Shown here: positions 15,901 to 25,298 of the stretch, one piece after another
Layout of the letters: each line of letters begins with the position of its first letter
Numbering within the stretch: the stretch's first letter is position 1
Assembly (NCBI RefSeq): GCF_964063345.1
Contig: NZ_OZ061318.1
Span: 4,278,001 to 4,342,000, forward strand
Source: Pseudomonas lini
GTDB taxonomy: Bacteria > Pseudomonadota > Gammaproteobacteria > Pseudomonadales > Pseudomonadaceae
Length of the DNA stretch: 64,000 bases
Reading direction: 5' to 3'
The notes under the pieces: generated by a model
Database searches by the model: none
What the model was told of the DNA's origin: nothing
What the model saw: the letters and a program-made list of their open reading frames with translations, nothing else
Translations under genes and position numbers: made by a program

Positions 15901-17268
15901 ATGCGCAAGATGATTCTGCAATGCGGCGCCCTGGCCCTGAGCCTGCTGGCCGCCAACGTGATGGCGGCGGTCTCGCCGGAAGAAGCCAACAAGCTCGGCA
16001 CCACGCTCACGCCGCTGGGCGCCGAGAAGGCCGGCAACGCCGACGGGTCGATCCCGGCCTGGACCGGTGGCATCCCGAAAAACGCTGGCGCGGTCGACAG
16101 CAAAGGCTTCCTGGCTGACCCGTTCGCCAGTGAAAAACCGCTGTTCACCATCACCGCCGCAACGGTCGAAAAGTACAAGGACAAGCTTTCGGATGGCCAG
16201 GTGGCGATGTTCAAGCGCTACCCGGAAACCTACAGAATCCCGGTCTACCCGACCCATCGCACCGTGGGCCTGCCGCCGGAAATCTATGAGTCGGCCAAGC
16301 GCAGCGCGCTGAATGTGAACAGCATCAACGACGGTAACGGCCTGGCCAATTTCACCGGCAATCGCTATTACGCGTTCCCGATTCCGAAGAACGGCGTCGA
16401 GGTGCTGTGGAACCACATCACCCGTTATCACGGCGGCAACCTTCGACGCATCATCACCCAGGTGACCCCACAGACCAACGGCAGCTACACGCCGATTCGT
16501 TTTGAGGAAGAGATCGCCGTACCGCAATTGATGAAGGATCTGGACCCGGAAAAAGGCGCCAACGTACTGACCTTCTTCAAACAATCGGTAACTGCGCCGG
16601 CACGCTTGGCGGGTAACGTATTGTTGGTGCATGAAACCCTCGACCAGGTGAAAGAGCCGCGTCTGGCGTGGATCTACAACGCCGGTCAACGTCGAGTACG
16701 ACGCGCACCGCAAGTGGCTTACGACGGGCCGGGCACCGCCGCCGATGGTCTGCGCACCTCGGATAACTTCGACATGTTCTCCGGAGCGCCGGATCGCTAC
16801 GACTGGAAACTGATCGGCAAAAAGGAAATGTACATCCCCTACAACAGCTACAAACTCGACTCGCCGAGCCTCAAGTACGATGACGTGGTGAAAGCCGGGC
16901 ACATCAACCAGGACCTGACCCGTTATGAGCTGCACCGGGTCTGGGAAGTGGCCGGCACGGTCAAGTCGAGCGAGCGGCACATCTACGCCAAGCGCCACAT
17001 GTATCTTGACGAAGACAGCTGGCAAGTGGCGCTGGTGGATCACTATGACGGTCGTGGTCAACTGTGGCGAGTGGCCGAAGGTCACGCCCAGTATTACTAC
17101 GATCACCAGACGCCGGCCTACACCCTGGAGGCCCTCTACGACATCATTGCCGGCCGATACATTGCCTTGGGAATGAAGAACGAAGAGAAGCACAGCTTTG
17201 AATTCGGCTTCAACGCCAAGGCTGCCGACTACACCCCGTCAGCCCTGCGCGCCGAGGGTGTTCGGTAA
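15901..17268 (+). CDS. DUF1329 periplasmic or outer-membrane-associated protein
   Basis: A 455-residue exported protein with a signal peptide of about 22 residues ending MA-AVSPEEANKLG. The family motif PLGAEKAGNADGSIPAWTGG follows immediately. DUF1329 proteins have a LolA/LolB-like lipid-binding fold and are thought to carry lipophilic material across the periplasm to a DUF1302 partner. That is family inference. The gene sits 23 bases after the DUF1302 gene and is followed by a terminator, so the pair is a two-gene operon. The adjacent LuxR-type regulator at 17409 is a likely controller. Confidence 0.85.
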   Translation: MRKMILQCGALALSLLAANVMAAVSPEEANKLGTTLTPLGAEKAGNADGSIPAWTGGIPKNAGAVDSKGFLADPFASEKPLFTITAATVEKYKDKLSDGQVAMFKRYPETYRIPVYPTHRTVGLPPEIYESAKRSALNVNSINDGNGLANFTGNRYYAFPIPKNGVEVLWNHITRYHGGNLRRIITQVTPQTNGSYTPIRFEEEIAVPQLMKDLDPEKGANVLTFFKQSVTAPARLAGNVLLVHETLDQVKEPRLAWIYNAGQRRVRRAPQVAYDGPGTAADGLRTSDNFDMFSGAPDRYDWKLIGKKEMYIPYNSYKLDSPSLKYDDVVKAGHINQDLTRYELHRVWEVAGTVKSSERHIYAKRHMYLDEDSWQVALVDHYDGRGQLWRVAEGHAQYYYDHQTPAYTLEALYDIIAGRYIALGMKNEEKHSFEFGFNAKAADYTPSALRAEGVR

Positions 17269-17294
17269 GGGTTTTGATATATTGGCATCACGAG

Positions 17295-17320
17295 AGGCGA
17301 CCTGCGGGTCGCCTTTTTTA
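17295..17320 (+). terminator. Intrinsic terminator after the DUF1302/DUF1329 pair
   Basis: Stem AGGCGACC/GGGTCGCCT with a 3-base loop, then seven T residues. Confidence 0.9.
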
Positions 17321-17408
17321 TGGGCGCCAATCAGCGTCCTGAATACTTCTCAACAAGCGGGTTGGAGAGGGCTAGGGTGGCCGGACAATTATAAAAAGGC
17401 ACGCCGCA

Positions 17409-19958
17409 ATGACCGCCATGACTCCGTGTCTGGACCGTTCTGGATTCCTTCCCCGCCTGTCTTCTCATCACCTGTCGCGGACTCGTTTGAGCGAGCCGTT
17501 ATTGGCTTCTACGGCCCGGGTGAAATTGCTCTGCGCACCCGCCGGCAGTGGCAAGAGCGCGCTGCTCACCGAATGCCTGTTGCAGGCGCCAACCCAGTGT
17601 CGGGTGCATTGGTTGCCAATGTCCGGCGTGGCGTCGAGCGCTGCAGATTTTCGTCATCGTCTGGCAGAGACGTTGGGGCTGGCCTCATCGGATGAAAACG
17701 GGTTGCTGGGCGATCTGGCGCGATTGCAAACGCCGACCTGGCTGTTTCTCGATGACTATTGCCGCCTGCCAAACCCGGAGCTGGACTCGCTGCTGGATCG
17801 CATGCTGGCGATCAGCAGTCCGATGCTGACGTGGTGGCTGGGCGCCCGTCGGCGGCCGCCCTGCAACTGGCCACGATTGCTGCTCGATGACGAGTTGTAC
17901 GAGTGCGAAAACGCTTCGCTGGCGTTCACGTCAAGTGAGGTCGAGCAGATATTACAGCCCTGGGTACCTGAGCAGGCCAGCAAGGTGGCCAGTCGAATCG
18001 TCCAGCGCACCGGCGGCTGGTGTGCCGGTGTGCGGATTGCATTGCTGCAAAAGTGCGAATGGTCGCGTCAGGACAAACCCCTGGGACGGGCGGACACCTT
18101 GCTCGATTACCTGGAACACGAGTTGTTCAGCTCGCTGACGCCAGAGTTAAGCGAGGTCTGGCGCGTGTTGGCCCACTTGCCGCGCTTCAATGCCCGACTG
18201 TGCGATCACCTGTTTGGGGCCGGGGAGGGCGCTCAGTACTTGCGGACCTTGCAAACGCTGGGCTGTTTTATCGAGCTTTGGCGGGACTCCACCGACTGGC
18301 TGCAGATTTTCACCCCGTTCACCCAGTTGTTGCGTGATGAGCAATGGCCGGCTGGACGCTCCTGGCATCGGCGTGCCTGCCAATGGTTCTGTGCCGAACA
18401 GGACTGGAAGTCGGCCTTCGAACAGGCATTGCTCGCCGAGGAATACGAAGTGGCGGTCAGCCTGTTGCAGCATTTCAGTTTCGAGCATTTGTTCGAGGAG
18501 CAGACGGTGGTGCTGTTGTTGCGTTTGCATGAGCAGCAAGGCGAGGAACTGACGTTGGGCAGTCCGCAGCTGGTCGGGTTGGTGACCGCTGCTCTGCTGT
18601 TCGCCGGCCGCTTTGAACAAGCGACCCTGTGCATCGCTCATTTAGCGAATTTCACGCCTCAACCCTCGGCGCTGCTTCAGCGTCAATTGATTGCGCGCTG
18701 GCAGTCGCTGCAGGGTTGGTTACTCCATTTGCAAGGGCGAATGGAAACTTCGCGTGCGCACTTTCTTGACGCGTTGAGCGCGCTCGATCCCGAATGCTGG
18801 ACGGCTCGCCTGATGTGTTTGTCCGGTCTGACGCAACAGGCATTGCTAAGGGGCGAACTTGACGTGGCCCAAGCTCATAACCGCGAGGCGCTGTGCCTGG
18901 CGCGGGCGCAAGGTTCGCTGGTGTTCGAAGGTTTGATGGAACTCGATCACGCGCAATTGCTGGAGCAACGGGGCGCAGCGGTGCGGGCCGAAAGTCTGCT
19001 TTGCGACATTGATGAATTGCTCCGCCAGCGTTCGGATCGACCTGCACCCTTGCTTGGGCGAATTGCGTTGCGTCGTGGGCGGTTGGCTCTGTGCCTGGGT
19101 GCAGACGAGCGCGCTGCCGAGTTCTTTCAGGCAGGCCTGGACGATTGCTTGCGCAACCACGACAAGCGCGTGTTGTATGGGTTTCTGGGTCAGGCCCAAT
19201 TGGCTGCGAAGGAGGGGGATTACGCCCAGGCGTTTGTCCGGTTGCGCGACGCTGAGCGTCTGATGCAGCAACGGCATATTCCAGACACCGTCTACCGCGG
19301 CGTTCTGCTGCAAGTCAGCAGCCAGCTCTGGTTGCAACAAGGCCGCCCGGAACTGGCGCACGAGGCCCTGACCCGTGTGCTGCGCCACTATCGCGGGCCG
19401 AATGCCCGGCAGGCGCCGCCGGCGACCCTGGAGCTCATTGCGCGAATCGAATACTTGCTGGTCCTGGCCGATACCCAATTGCACTTGGCGATCGAACCTT
19501 TGGTGCAGCTTCACGGGGCACTGGTCGTTGCGCACGAACGCGGCATGTTGAACCTGGAAACAGAACTGCAGCTGATGATCGCTCAAGTGGCCTGGCTCAC
19601 CGGCGATAGTGCGCGTGCGCAAAGTGCGCTGCAGCGGGGCCAGGAGTTGGCGGAGCGCGGTCATTTACAGTTTGCGCTGCGTGAATTGAGTTTGCGTCAG
19701 CCCGATTTGTACAGTTGTGTGGGGCTGGTCGATCCCGGGGAAAAGGCTGAGGCGGTGGTTGTGGATGGCCCTCTGAGTCGACGGGAACTTGAAGTACTCA
19801 CCCTGATTGCGCAGGGAAATTCCAATCAACAGATTGCCGAGCAACTTTATATATCCGTTCATACGGTAAAAACCCATGCGCGTCGTATTCATGGGAAGTT
19901 AGGTGTTGAGCGTAGAACGCAGGCAGTGGCCAAGGCCAAATCATTGAAGCTCTGTTGA
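17409..19958 (+). CDS. LuxR-family transcriptional regulator, MalT/LAL type
   Basis: An 849-residue large ATP-binding LuxR regulator. Walker A is APAGSGKS (residues 43-50) and Walker B is TWLFLDDY near residue 117. The middle 350-750 is TPR-like and rich in Leu, Ala and Gln helices. The C-terminal 60 residues are a LuxR helix-turn-helix (LSRRELEVLTLIAQGNSNQQ, then VHTVKTHARRIHGKLGV). Such proteins sense a small inducer through the TPR solenoid and activate neighbouring genes. In Pseudomonas this type often sits beside DUF1302/DUF1329 genes, which makes that upstream operon its probable target. The ATG at 17409 has only a weak ribosome-binding site. Confidence 0.85.
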   Translation: MTAMTPCLDRSGFLPRLSSHHLSRTRLSEPLLASTARVKLLCAPAGSGKSALLTECLLQAPTQCRVHWLPMSGVASSAADFRHRLAETLGLASSDENGLLGDLARLQTPTWLFLDDYCRLPNPELDSLLDRMLAISSPMLTWWLGARRRPPCNWPRLLLDDELYECENASLAFTSSEVEQILQPWVPEQASKVASRIVQRTGGWCAGVRIALLQKCEWSRQDKPLGRADTLLDYLEHELFSSLTPELSEVWRVLAHLPRFNARLCDHLFGAGEGAQYLRTLQTLGCFIELWRDSTDWLQIFTPFTQLLRDEQWPAGRSWHRRACQWFCAEQDWKSAFEQALLAEEYEVAVSLLQHFSFEHLFEEQTVVLLLRLHEQQGEELTLGSPQLVGLVTAALLFAGRFEQATLCIAHLANFTPQPSALLQRQLIARWQSLQGWLLHLQGRMETSRAHFLDALSALDPECWTARLMCLSGLTQQALLRGELDVAQAHNREALCLARAQGSLVFEGLMELDHAQLLEQRGAAVRAESLLCDIDELLRQRSDRPAPLLGRIALRRGRLALCLGADERAAEFFQAGLDDCLRNHDKRVLYGFLGQAQLAAKEGDYAQAFVRLRDAERLMQQRHIPDTVYRGVLLQVSSQLWLQQGRPELAHEALTRVLRHYRGPNARQAPPATLELIARIEYLLVLADTQLHLAIEPLVQLHGALVVAHERGMLNLETELQLMIAQVAWLTGDSARAQSALQRGQELAERGHLQFALRELSLRQPDLYSCVGLVDPGEKAEAVVVDGPLSRRELEVLTLIAQGNSNQQIAEQLYISVHTVKTHARRIHGKLGVERRTQAVAKAKSLKLC

Positions 19959-19989
19959 AGGGTTGGAAATTGTGGGGTGTATTAACCCG

Positions 19990-20775
19990 TCAAGTGCTGC
20001 TGGCGGGCTCAAACCCCATCCGCCAACTCACGGCCCGGGTCGCCGCCAGCAAACGCTGCGCCGCCGGGCCGTTTTCATCGGCGTGAAACAATGAGGTCGG
20101 GCCGACGATGGTCATCACCGCCGCCACCTGTCCGACCGCATTGAACACCGGCGCCGACAACGCATCCACGCCGGGCATCAGCAAGCCGTGAACATGGTGC
20201 AGGCCGCGTTCGCGGATCTGTTTGCATAAGCTCGCATAAACCTTTTCGTCCGCCAGCGGATGGGCATCGACGGCGATTTCCTGCTCGCGCAATTCATCTG
20301 TTTCGCGGTGGGGCAAATAGGCACTGAACACCAGCCCTGTCGACGAACTGAGCAACGGTAAAACCGAGCCTAATTGCGTGACCACTGTCACCGCGCGCAC
20401 CGCCGGTTCGATGTGCACCACCGTCGCGCCCTGATTACCCCACACCGCTATAAAGCAGGTTTCGTTCAGCTCATCACGCAACTCGGCCAACGGCAGGGCG
20501 GCGACTTTCAGCACATCCATACTGTTCAAAGCAGCCAGACCGACTCGAAGCGCTTCACGGCCGAGGCCGTAATGGTTGGTGGCGGGGTTCTGCTCGGCAA
20601 AGCCGCTGGCGATCAGCGCCTGCAAATAGCGGTGAACCTTGCTCGCCGGCATCTGCACGTGTTCGGCCAGGCGCGACAGCGAGGTCGACGGCGACAGCTC
20701 GGCAAGCGCCTTGAGGATGTCGGTACCGACTTCGGCCGAGCGGACTTTCTGTTTACCGTTGCTTTCGCTGGTCAT
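19990..20775 (-). CDS. hmgR: IclR-family regulator of homogentisate genes
   Basis: A 261-residue IclR-type regulator. A winged helix covers residues about 15-75 (LSRLAEHVQMPASKVHRYLQ), and a GAF-like effector domain follows (VHIEPAVRAVTVVTQLGSVL, LLMPGVDALSAPVFNAVGQV). It is divergent from hmgA with a 163-base intergenic region holding overlapping palindromes. In P. putida the equivalent HmgR represses hmgABC and is released by homogentisate. Position and family make the same role very likely here. Confidence 0.88.
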   Translation of the reverse strand: MTSESNGKQKVRSAEVGTDILKALAELSPSTSLSRLAEHVQMPASKVHRYLQALIASGFAEQNPATNHYGLGREALRVGLAALNSMDVLKVAALPLAELRDELNETCFIAVWGNQGATVVHIEPAVRAVTVVTQLGSVLPLLSSSTGLVFSAYLPHRETDELREQEIAVDAHPLADEKVYASLCKQIRERGLHHVHGLLMPGVDALSAPVFNAVGQVAAVMTIVGPTSLFHADENGPAAQRLLAATRAVSWRMGFEPASST

Positions 20776-20815
20776 GAGGCGGTGTGATCCCGGGACGAAT
20801 GGGCGTCTTTATAGC

Positions 20816-20862
20816 TTGACGGTCAATACCAATCAAATTACGTTATGCGTAATCGAATTACG
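20816..20862 (+). promoter_or_regulatory. Putative hmgA promoter with HmgR operator
   Basis: Candidate -35 TTGACG (20816-20821) and -10 TACGTT (20839-20844), 17 bases apart. Across the -10 lie three alternating half-sites ATTACG, CGTAAT, ATTACG (20837-20862), giving two overlapping inverted repeats, the second being CGTAATCGAATTACG. An IclR-type repressor bound there would block the promoter. Confidence 0.6.
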
Positions 20863-20938
20863 ACAAAAATAACCCAGGCGTGCCAAGCCCTCTTCAACAG
20901 AGTGACAGGCCATTGCCTACTCCCGTTCAGGAGGCTCC

Positions 20939-22243
20939 ATGAACCTCGATTCAACGGCGCCAGCGCTGGCTTATCAGTCAGGTTTCGGCAACGAATTCAG
21001 CAGTGAAGCGTTGCCGGGTGCACTGCCCGTCGGCCAGAACTCCCCGCAAAAAGCCCCTTACGGCCTGTACACCGAACTGTTCTCCGGCACGGCCTTTACC
21101 ATGGCTCGCAGCGAAGCACGACGGACCTGGATGTACCGCATTCAGCCGTCGGCCAACCACCCGGCATTCGTCAAACTGGATCGTCAACTGGCCGGTGGCC
21201 CATTGGGTGAAGTAACCCCCAATCGCCTGCGCTGGAATCCGTTGGACATTCCGACCGAACCGACCGATTTCATCGACGGGCTGGTGAGCATGGCAGCCAA
21301 CTCGGGCGCGGAAAAACCGGCCGGGATCAGCATCTATAACTACAGCGCCAACCGTTCCATGGAGCGCGTGTTCTTCAACGCCGACGGCGAACTGTTGCTG
21401 GTGCCGGAACTTGGCCGCCTGCGCATCGCCACCGAACTGGGCGTGCTGGAGCTGGAACCACTGGAAATCGCCGTTCTGCCGCGCGGGCTGAAATTCCGCG
21501 TCGAACTGCTCGATCCGCAAGCCCGCGGCTACATCGCGGAAAACCATGGCGCCCCTCTGCGCCTGCCGGATCTGGGGCCGATCGGCAGCAACGGCTTGGC
21601 TAACCCGCGAGACTTCCTGACGCCGGTGGCCCATTACGAAAACCTCAAGCAACCGACCACCCTGGTGCAGAAATTCCTCGGTCAGTTGTGGGGTTGTGAG
21701 CTTGATCATTCGCCGCTGAACGTGGTCGCCTGGCACGGCAACAACGTGCCGTACAAATATGACCTGCGCCGTTTCAACACCATTGGCACGGTCAGTTTCG
21801 ATCATCCGGATCCATCGATTTTCACCGTCCTGACCTCGCCAACCAGCGTGCACGGTCTGGCCAACCTCGACTTCGTGATCTTCCCGCCACGCTGGATGGT
21901 CGCCGAGAAAACCTTCCGTCCACCGTGGTTCCATCGCAACCTGATGAACGAATTCATGGGCCTGATCCAGGGCGAATACGATGCCAAGGCCGAAGGTTTC
22001 GTGCCTGGCGGCGCCTCGTTGCATAGCTGCATGAGCGCTCACGGCCCTGACGGCGAAACCTGCACCAAGGCGATCAACGCTGAACTGGCGCCGACTAAAA
22101 TCGATAACACCATGGCCTTCATGTTCGAGACCAGCCAGGTGTTGCGCCCGAGCCGATTCGCCCTGGATTGCCCGCAACTGCAAAACAATTACGACGCCTG
22201 CTGGGCCACGCTGCCCGCCACTTTCGACCCGACCCGGAGATAA
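20939..22243 (+). CDS. hmgA: Homogentisate 1,2-dioxygenase
   Basis: A 434-residue iron-dependent ring-cleavage enzyme that converts homogentisate to maleylacetoacetate, the central step of tyrosine and phenylalanine breakdown. The N-terminal [19 protein letters not shown] is the family hallmark. The iron ligands lie in [17 protein letters not shown] (His and Glu) and in [14 protein letters not shown] (His). The length equals the human and bacterial enzymes. GGAGG precedes the ATG. It is followed after three bases by the fumarylacetoacetase gene. Loss of this gene gives brown pyomelanin, so an intact gene predicts a non-melanised phenotype. Confidence 0.97.
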   Translation: MNLDSTAPALAYQSGFGNEFSSEALPGALPVGQNSPQKAPYGLYTELFSGTAFTMARSEARRTWMYRIQPSANHPAFVKLDRQLAGGPLGEVTPNRLRWNPLDIPTEPTDFIDGLVSMAANSGAEKPAGISIYNYSANRSMERVFFNADGELLLVPELGRLRIATELGVLELEPLEIAVLPRGLKFRVELLDPQARGYIAENHGAPLRLPDLGPIGSNGLANPRDFLTPVAHYENLKQPTTLVQKFLGQLWGCELDHSPLNVVAWHGNNVPYKYDLRRFNTIGTVSFDHPDPSIFTVLTSPTSVHGLANLDFVIFPPRWMVAEKTFRPPWFHRNLMNEFMGLIQGEYDAKAEGFVPGGASLHSCMSAHGPDGETCTKAINAELAPTKIDNTMAFMFETSQVLRPSRFALDCPQLQNNYDACWATLPATFDPTRR

Positions 22244-22246
22244 CCC

Positions 22247-23551
22247 ATGACTCAGACTTCCATCACTCGTAGCTGGGTTGCCTCTGCCAACGGCCACGCG
22301 GATTTTCCGCTGCAAAACCTGCCGTTGGGCGTGTTCAGCGTGAAGGGCTCCGCGCCGCGCAGTGGCGTGGCGATCGGCGATCAAATTTTTGATCTGGAAG
22401 CGGCACTGGATGCCGGCCTGTTCGATGGCATTGCGAAGAAAGCAGTCGAAGCCACCCGTGGCGGCCAGTTGAATGCGTTCTTCGAATTGGGCCGCGAGGC
22501 TCGTATCGCTTTGCGCGAACGTCTGCTGGAACTGTTTGCCGAAGGCAGCACCCTGCACGGCAAGATCGAGGCTCAAGGCGCGAAACTGCTGCCGCTGGCG
22601 GCGGATTGCGAAATGCACCTGCCGGCGAAGATCAACGACTACACCGACTTCTACGTCGGCATCGAGCACGCGCAGAATGTCGGCAAACTGTTCCGCCCGG
22701 ACAACCCGTTGCTGCCGAACTACAAGTACGTGCCGATTGGTTACCACGGCCGTGCCTCGACTATTCGCCCGTCCGGCACTGACGTTCGCCGTCCGAAAGG
22801 CCAGACCCTGCCGGCCGGCCAGACCGAGCCGACGTTTGGTCCGTGCGCACGACTGGACTACGAATTGGAACTGGGTATCTGGATCGGTCAGGGCAATGAG
22901 ATGGGCGATTCCATCGCCATCGGTGACGCCGCCAATCACATTGCCGGTTTCTGCCTGCTCAACGACTGGTCGGCGCGGGACATCCAGGCTTGGGAATACC
23001 AGCCGCTGGGGCCGTTCCTGTCCAAGAGTTTCATCACCAGTATTTCGCCATGGGTGGTGACGGCCGAAGCGTTGGAGCCGTTCCGCCGTGCGCAGCCTGC
23101 GCGCCCGGAAGGCGATCCGCAGCCGCTGCCGTACCTGTTCGACAAACGTGATCAGGCCGGCGGTGCCTTCGACATCGAACTCGAAGTGCTGCTGCTGACC
23201 GAATCGATGCGCGAGCAAAATCTGCCGGCCCATCGCCTGACCCTCAGCAACACCCAACACATGTACTGGACTGTTGCACAACTGGTTGCGCACCACAGCG
23301 TCAACGGCTGCCAGTTGCAGGCCGGTGATCTGTTCGGTTCGGGCACGTTGTCCGGTCCTGAAAACGGTCAATTCGGCAGCCTGCTGGAAATCACCGAGGG
23401 CGGTAAAAAGCCGATCGAACTGGCGTCGGGCGAGGTGCGTAAATTCCTTGAGGACGGCGACGAAATCATTCTGCGCGCGCGTTGCAGCCGCGAGGGTTTT
23501 GCTTCCATCGGTTTCGGTGAATGCCGTGGCAAAGTGTTGCCTGCGCGCTAA
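22247..23551 (+). CDS. fahA: Fumarylacetoacetase
   Basis: A 434-residue enzyme of the FAH superfamily that splits fumarylacetoacetate to fumarate and acetoacetate. The N-terminal SH3-like domain (ADFPLQNLPLGVFSVKG) is followed by the catalytic domain with DYTDFYVGIEHAQNVGKLFR (metal Asp and catalytic His region), YHGRASTIRPSGTDVRRPKG, the metal-binding DYELELGIWIG, and LNDWSARDIQAWEYQPLGPF. All key blocks are intact. It is also called hmgB. It sits three bases after hmgA and 12 before maiA in a compact operon. Confidence 0.97.
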   Translation: MTQTSITRSWVASANGHADFPLQNLPLGVFSVKGSAPRSGVAIGDQIFDLEAALDAGLFDGIAKKAVEATRGGQLNAFFELGREARIALRERLLELFAEGSTLHGKIEAQGAKLLPLAADCEMHLPAKINDYTDFYVGIEHAQNVGKLFRPDNPLLPNYKYVPIGYHGRASTIRPSGTDVRRPKGQTLPAGQTEPTFGPCARLDYELELGIWIGQGNEMGDSIAIGDAANHIAGFCLLNDWSARDIQAWEYQPLGPFLSKSFITSISPWVVTAEALEPFRRAQPARPEGDPQPLPYLFDKRDQAGGAFDIELEVLLLTESMREQNLPAHRLTLSNTQHMYWTVAQLVAHHSVNGCQLQAGDLFGSGTLSGPENGQFGSLLEITEGGKKPIELASGEVRKFLEDGDEIILRARCSREGFASIGFGECRGKVLPAR

Positions 23552-23563
23552 GAGGATCGAGTC

Positions 23564-24199
23564 ATGGAACTCTATACCTACTACCGTTCGACCTCGTCTT
23601 ACCGGGTGCGTATCGCGCTGGCGTTGAAGGGGCTGGATTACCAGGCGCTGCCGGTCAACCTGATCGCGCCGCAAGGTGGCGAACATCGGCAACCGACGTA
23701 TCTGGGCATCAATCCGCAAGGCCGGGTGCCAGCCTTGCGCACCGATGAAGGCGAGTTGCTGATCCAGTCACCGGCGATCATTGAGTACCTGGAGGAACGT
23801 TATCCACAGGTGCCATTGCTGTCCAAAGACCTCGCCGCCCGCGCCCATGAGCGTGGCGTGGCGGCGGTGATCGGGTGCGATGTGCATCCGCTGCACAACG
23901 TCAGCGTGCTCAACAAGCTTCGGCAGTTGGGGCACGATGAGCCGCAGGTGGTGGAGTGGATTGGTCACTGGATCAGCCAAGGGTTGGCGACGGTGGAGCA
24001 AATGATCGGTGACACCGGTTACTGCTTTGGCGATCAACCGGGGCTGGCGGACGTCTATTTGATCCCGCAGCTGTATGCAGCCGAGCGCTTCAATATTTCG
24101 CTGGACGCCTACCCGCGAATTCGTCGGGTGGCGGCGCTGGCGGCGACACATCCATCCTTCTTCCTGGCCCATCCGGCGAACCAGCCCGATACCCCTTAA
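23564..24199 (+). CDS. maiA: Maleylacetoacetate isomerase (zeta-class GST)
   Basis: A 211-residue zeta-class glutathione transferase that isomerises maleylacetoacetate to fumarylacetoacetate. The N-terminal thioredoxin domain starts ELYTYYRSTSSYRVRIALAL, with the Ser residues that activate glutathione. Further on are NPQGRVPALRTDEGELLIQS and the typical zeta-class segment CDVHPLHNVSVL. It is also called hmgC and is the last gene of the hmg operon, followed by a REPIN. Confidence 0.95.
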   Translation: MELYTYYRSTSSYRVRIALALKGLDYQALPVNLIAPQGGEHRQPTYLGINPQGRVPALRTDEGELLIQSPAIIEYLEERYPQVPLLSKDLAARAHERGVAAVIGCDVHPLHNVSVLNKLRQLGHDEPQVVEWIGHWISQGLATVEQMIGDTGYCFGDQPGLADVYLIPQLYAAERFNISLDAYPRIRRVAALAATHPSFFLAHPANQPDTP

Positions 24200-24218
24200 T
24201 GGCTTCACACAGACCCAA

Positions 24219-24306
24219 TGTGGGAGCGGGCTTGCTCGCGAAGAACGATAACGCGGTGCGTCAGAAATACCGCGGTGCCTTCTTCGCGAGCAAGCCCGCT
24301 CCCACA
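24219..24306. repeat. REPIN, TGTGGGAGCGGGC type
   Basis: Near-perfect inverted pair: TGTGGGAGCGGGCTTGCTCG at the left, and the inverse ending GCCCGCTCCCACA at the right. It lies between the converging maiA and SirB1-like genes. Confidence 0.9.
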
Positions 24307-24311
24307 TGAGA

Positions 24312-25115
24312 TCAGTGAACCACTGAGTTGGGCGGCAAATGCCCGAGCCGTTCAGTCAGGCGAATCCGCTGGATCGGATCGTCACTGAGCAGCAGCGCAT
24401 GCTCCAGGTCAAAGCGCTCGGCATTCGGGCAATCCAGTCGTTGATAGAGGCTGGCCCGGGCCAGATAGTCGGAGGCGCTGGCGTTGCCCAATTCCAGCAC
24501 GCGCTCGGCGTCGATCAAGGCGTCGATGTAATCATCGTTGGTGAGGTACAGCTGGCGCAGGTTACGCGACAGCCGTTGCAGCATCTGCGCCGGTTCGGCG
24601 GTCAGCAAATGCTCGGCGCCAAGCTTCATGTTCGGGCCGTACTGACGTTGCAGCAGTTCGCGACAATCATTGGGGTACAGCCGTCGCCCACCGCACGGGT
24701 CGAGCAGATGATCGGAGCCTTGCACCCGCAGCAGGAAATGCCCGGGAAAGTTGACCCCGACCATGGGAATCTCCAGCCTTCTGGCCAGTTCCAGCGCAAT
24801 CAGGCCCAGTGCCAACGGCTGGCCGCGCCGACGTTCCAGTACTTTATTGAGTAACGCCACTTGCGGGCGCAAGGGCGTGGAGTCGTCCTGGGCGAACCCC
24901 AGGTCATTCATTCGCCGCAACAACGGTTGCGCCAATTCACTCACCGGCAGCATCGGCAACCCATAGCTGACCCGTTGTTGCAGGTCCTTGAAGTCCGCCA
25001 GCACGGCCTCGGGATTCAGCTCCTTATCGTGTTCGACGGCCATCCACAGCGCCGCCTCGAACAGCGCGGGCGGTGATCGTTGCAGACAATCGAAAAAACG
25101 TTGGCGCGGGGTCAT
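24312..25115 (-). CDS. SirB1-family transglutaminase-like/TPR protein
   Basis: A 267-residue cytoplasmic protein of the SirB1 family. The N-terminal half is a transglutaminase-like fold without an obvious catalytic Cys (LERRRGQPLALGLIALELAR, GVNFPGHFLLRV, LLDPCGGR). The C-terminal 80 residues form TPR-like helices. The molecular function is unknown; elsewhere the gene is often near prmC or kdsA, but not here. The start is ATG 25115 with CGGAG upstream; the longer frame is not supported. Confidence 0.8.
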   Translation of the reverse strand: MTPRQRFFDCLQRSPPALFEAALWMAVEHDKELNPEAVLADFKDLQQRVSYGLPMLPVSELAQPLLRRMNDLGFAQDDSTPLRPQVALLNKVLERRRGQPLALGLIALELARRLEIPMVGVNFPGHFLLRVQGSDHLLDPCGGRRLYPNDCRELLQRQYGPNMKLGAEHLLTAEPAQMLQRLSRNLRQLYLTNDDYIDALIDAERVLELGNASASDYLARASLYQRLDCPNAERFDLEHALLLSDDPIQRIRLTERLGHLPPNSVVH

Positions 25116-25298
25116 CAAAATCTCCGGGGAATGCCTCGTTTTAGCCCCGTCACAGGTTTTCGTCCAGTACTGCACACAGGCAGTAACAGGTTATGTCCGA
25201 AAGCGTTCAAAGCGACGCCGCTTATTCCGGTGCGCTTCTGCAATTTTTGTGCGCAAGCCTATACTGGCGACTACAAGAAGTGATTCGGGAGCCCTACG

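Noticed and set aside
15820..17193. 457-residue open frame antisense to the DUF1329 gene
   Set aside because: The plus strand has a signal peptide, a family match and a terminator; the antisense frame has none.
20978..23719. 913-residue open frame antisense to the hmg genes
   Set aside because: It is a shadow frame of G+C-rich codons; the plus strand holds three unmistakable enzymes there and the antisense product has no domain features.
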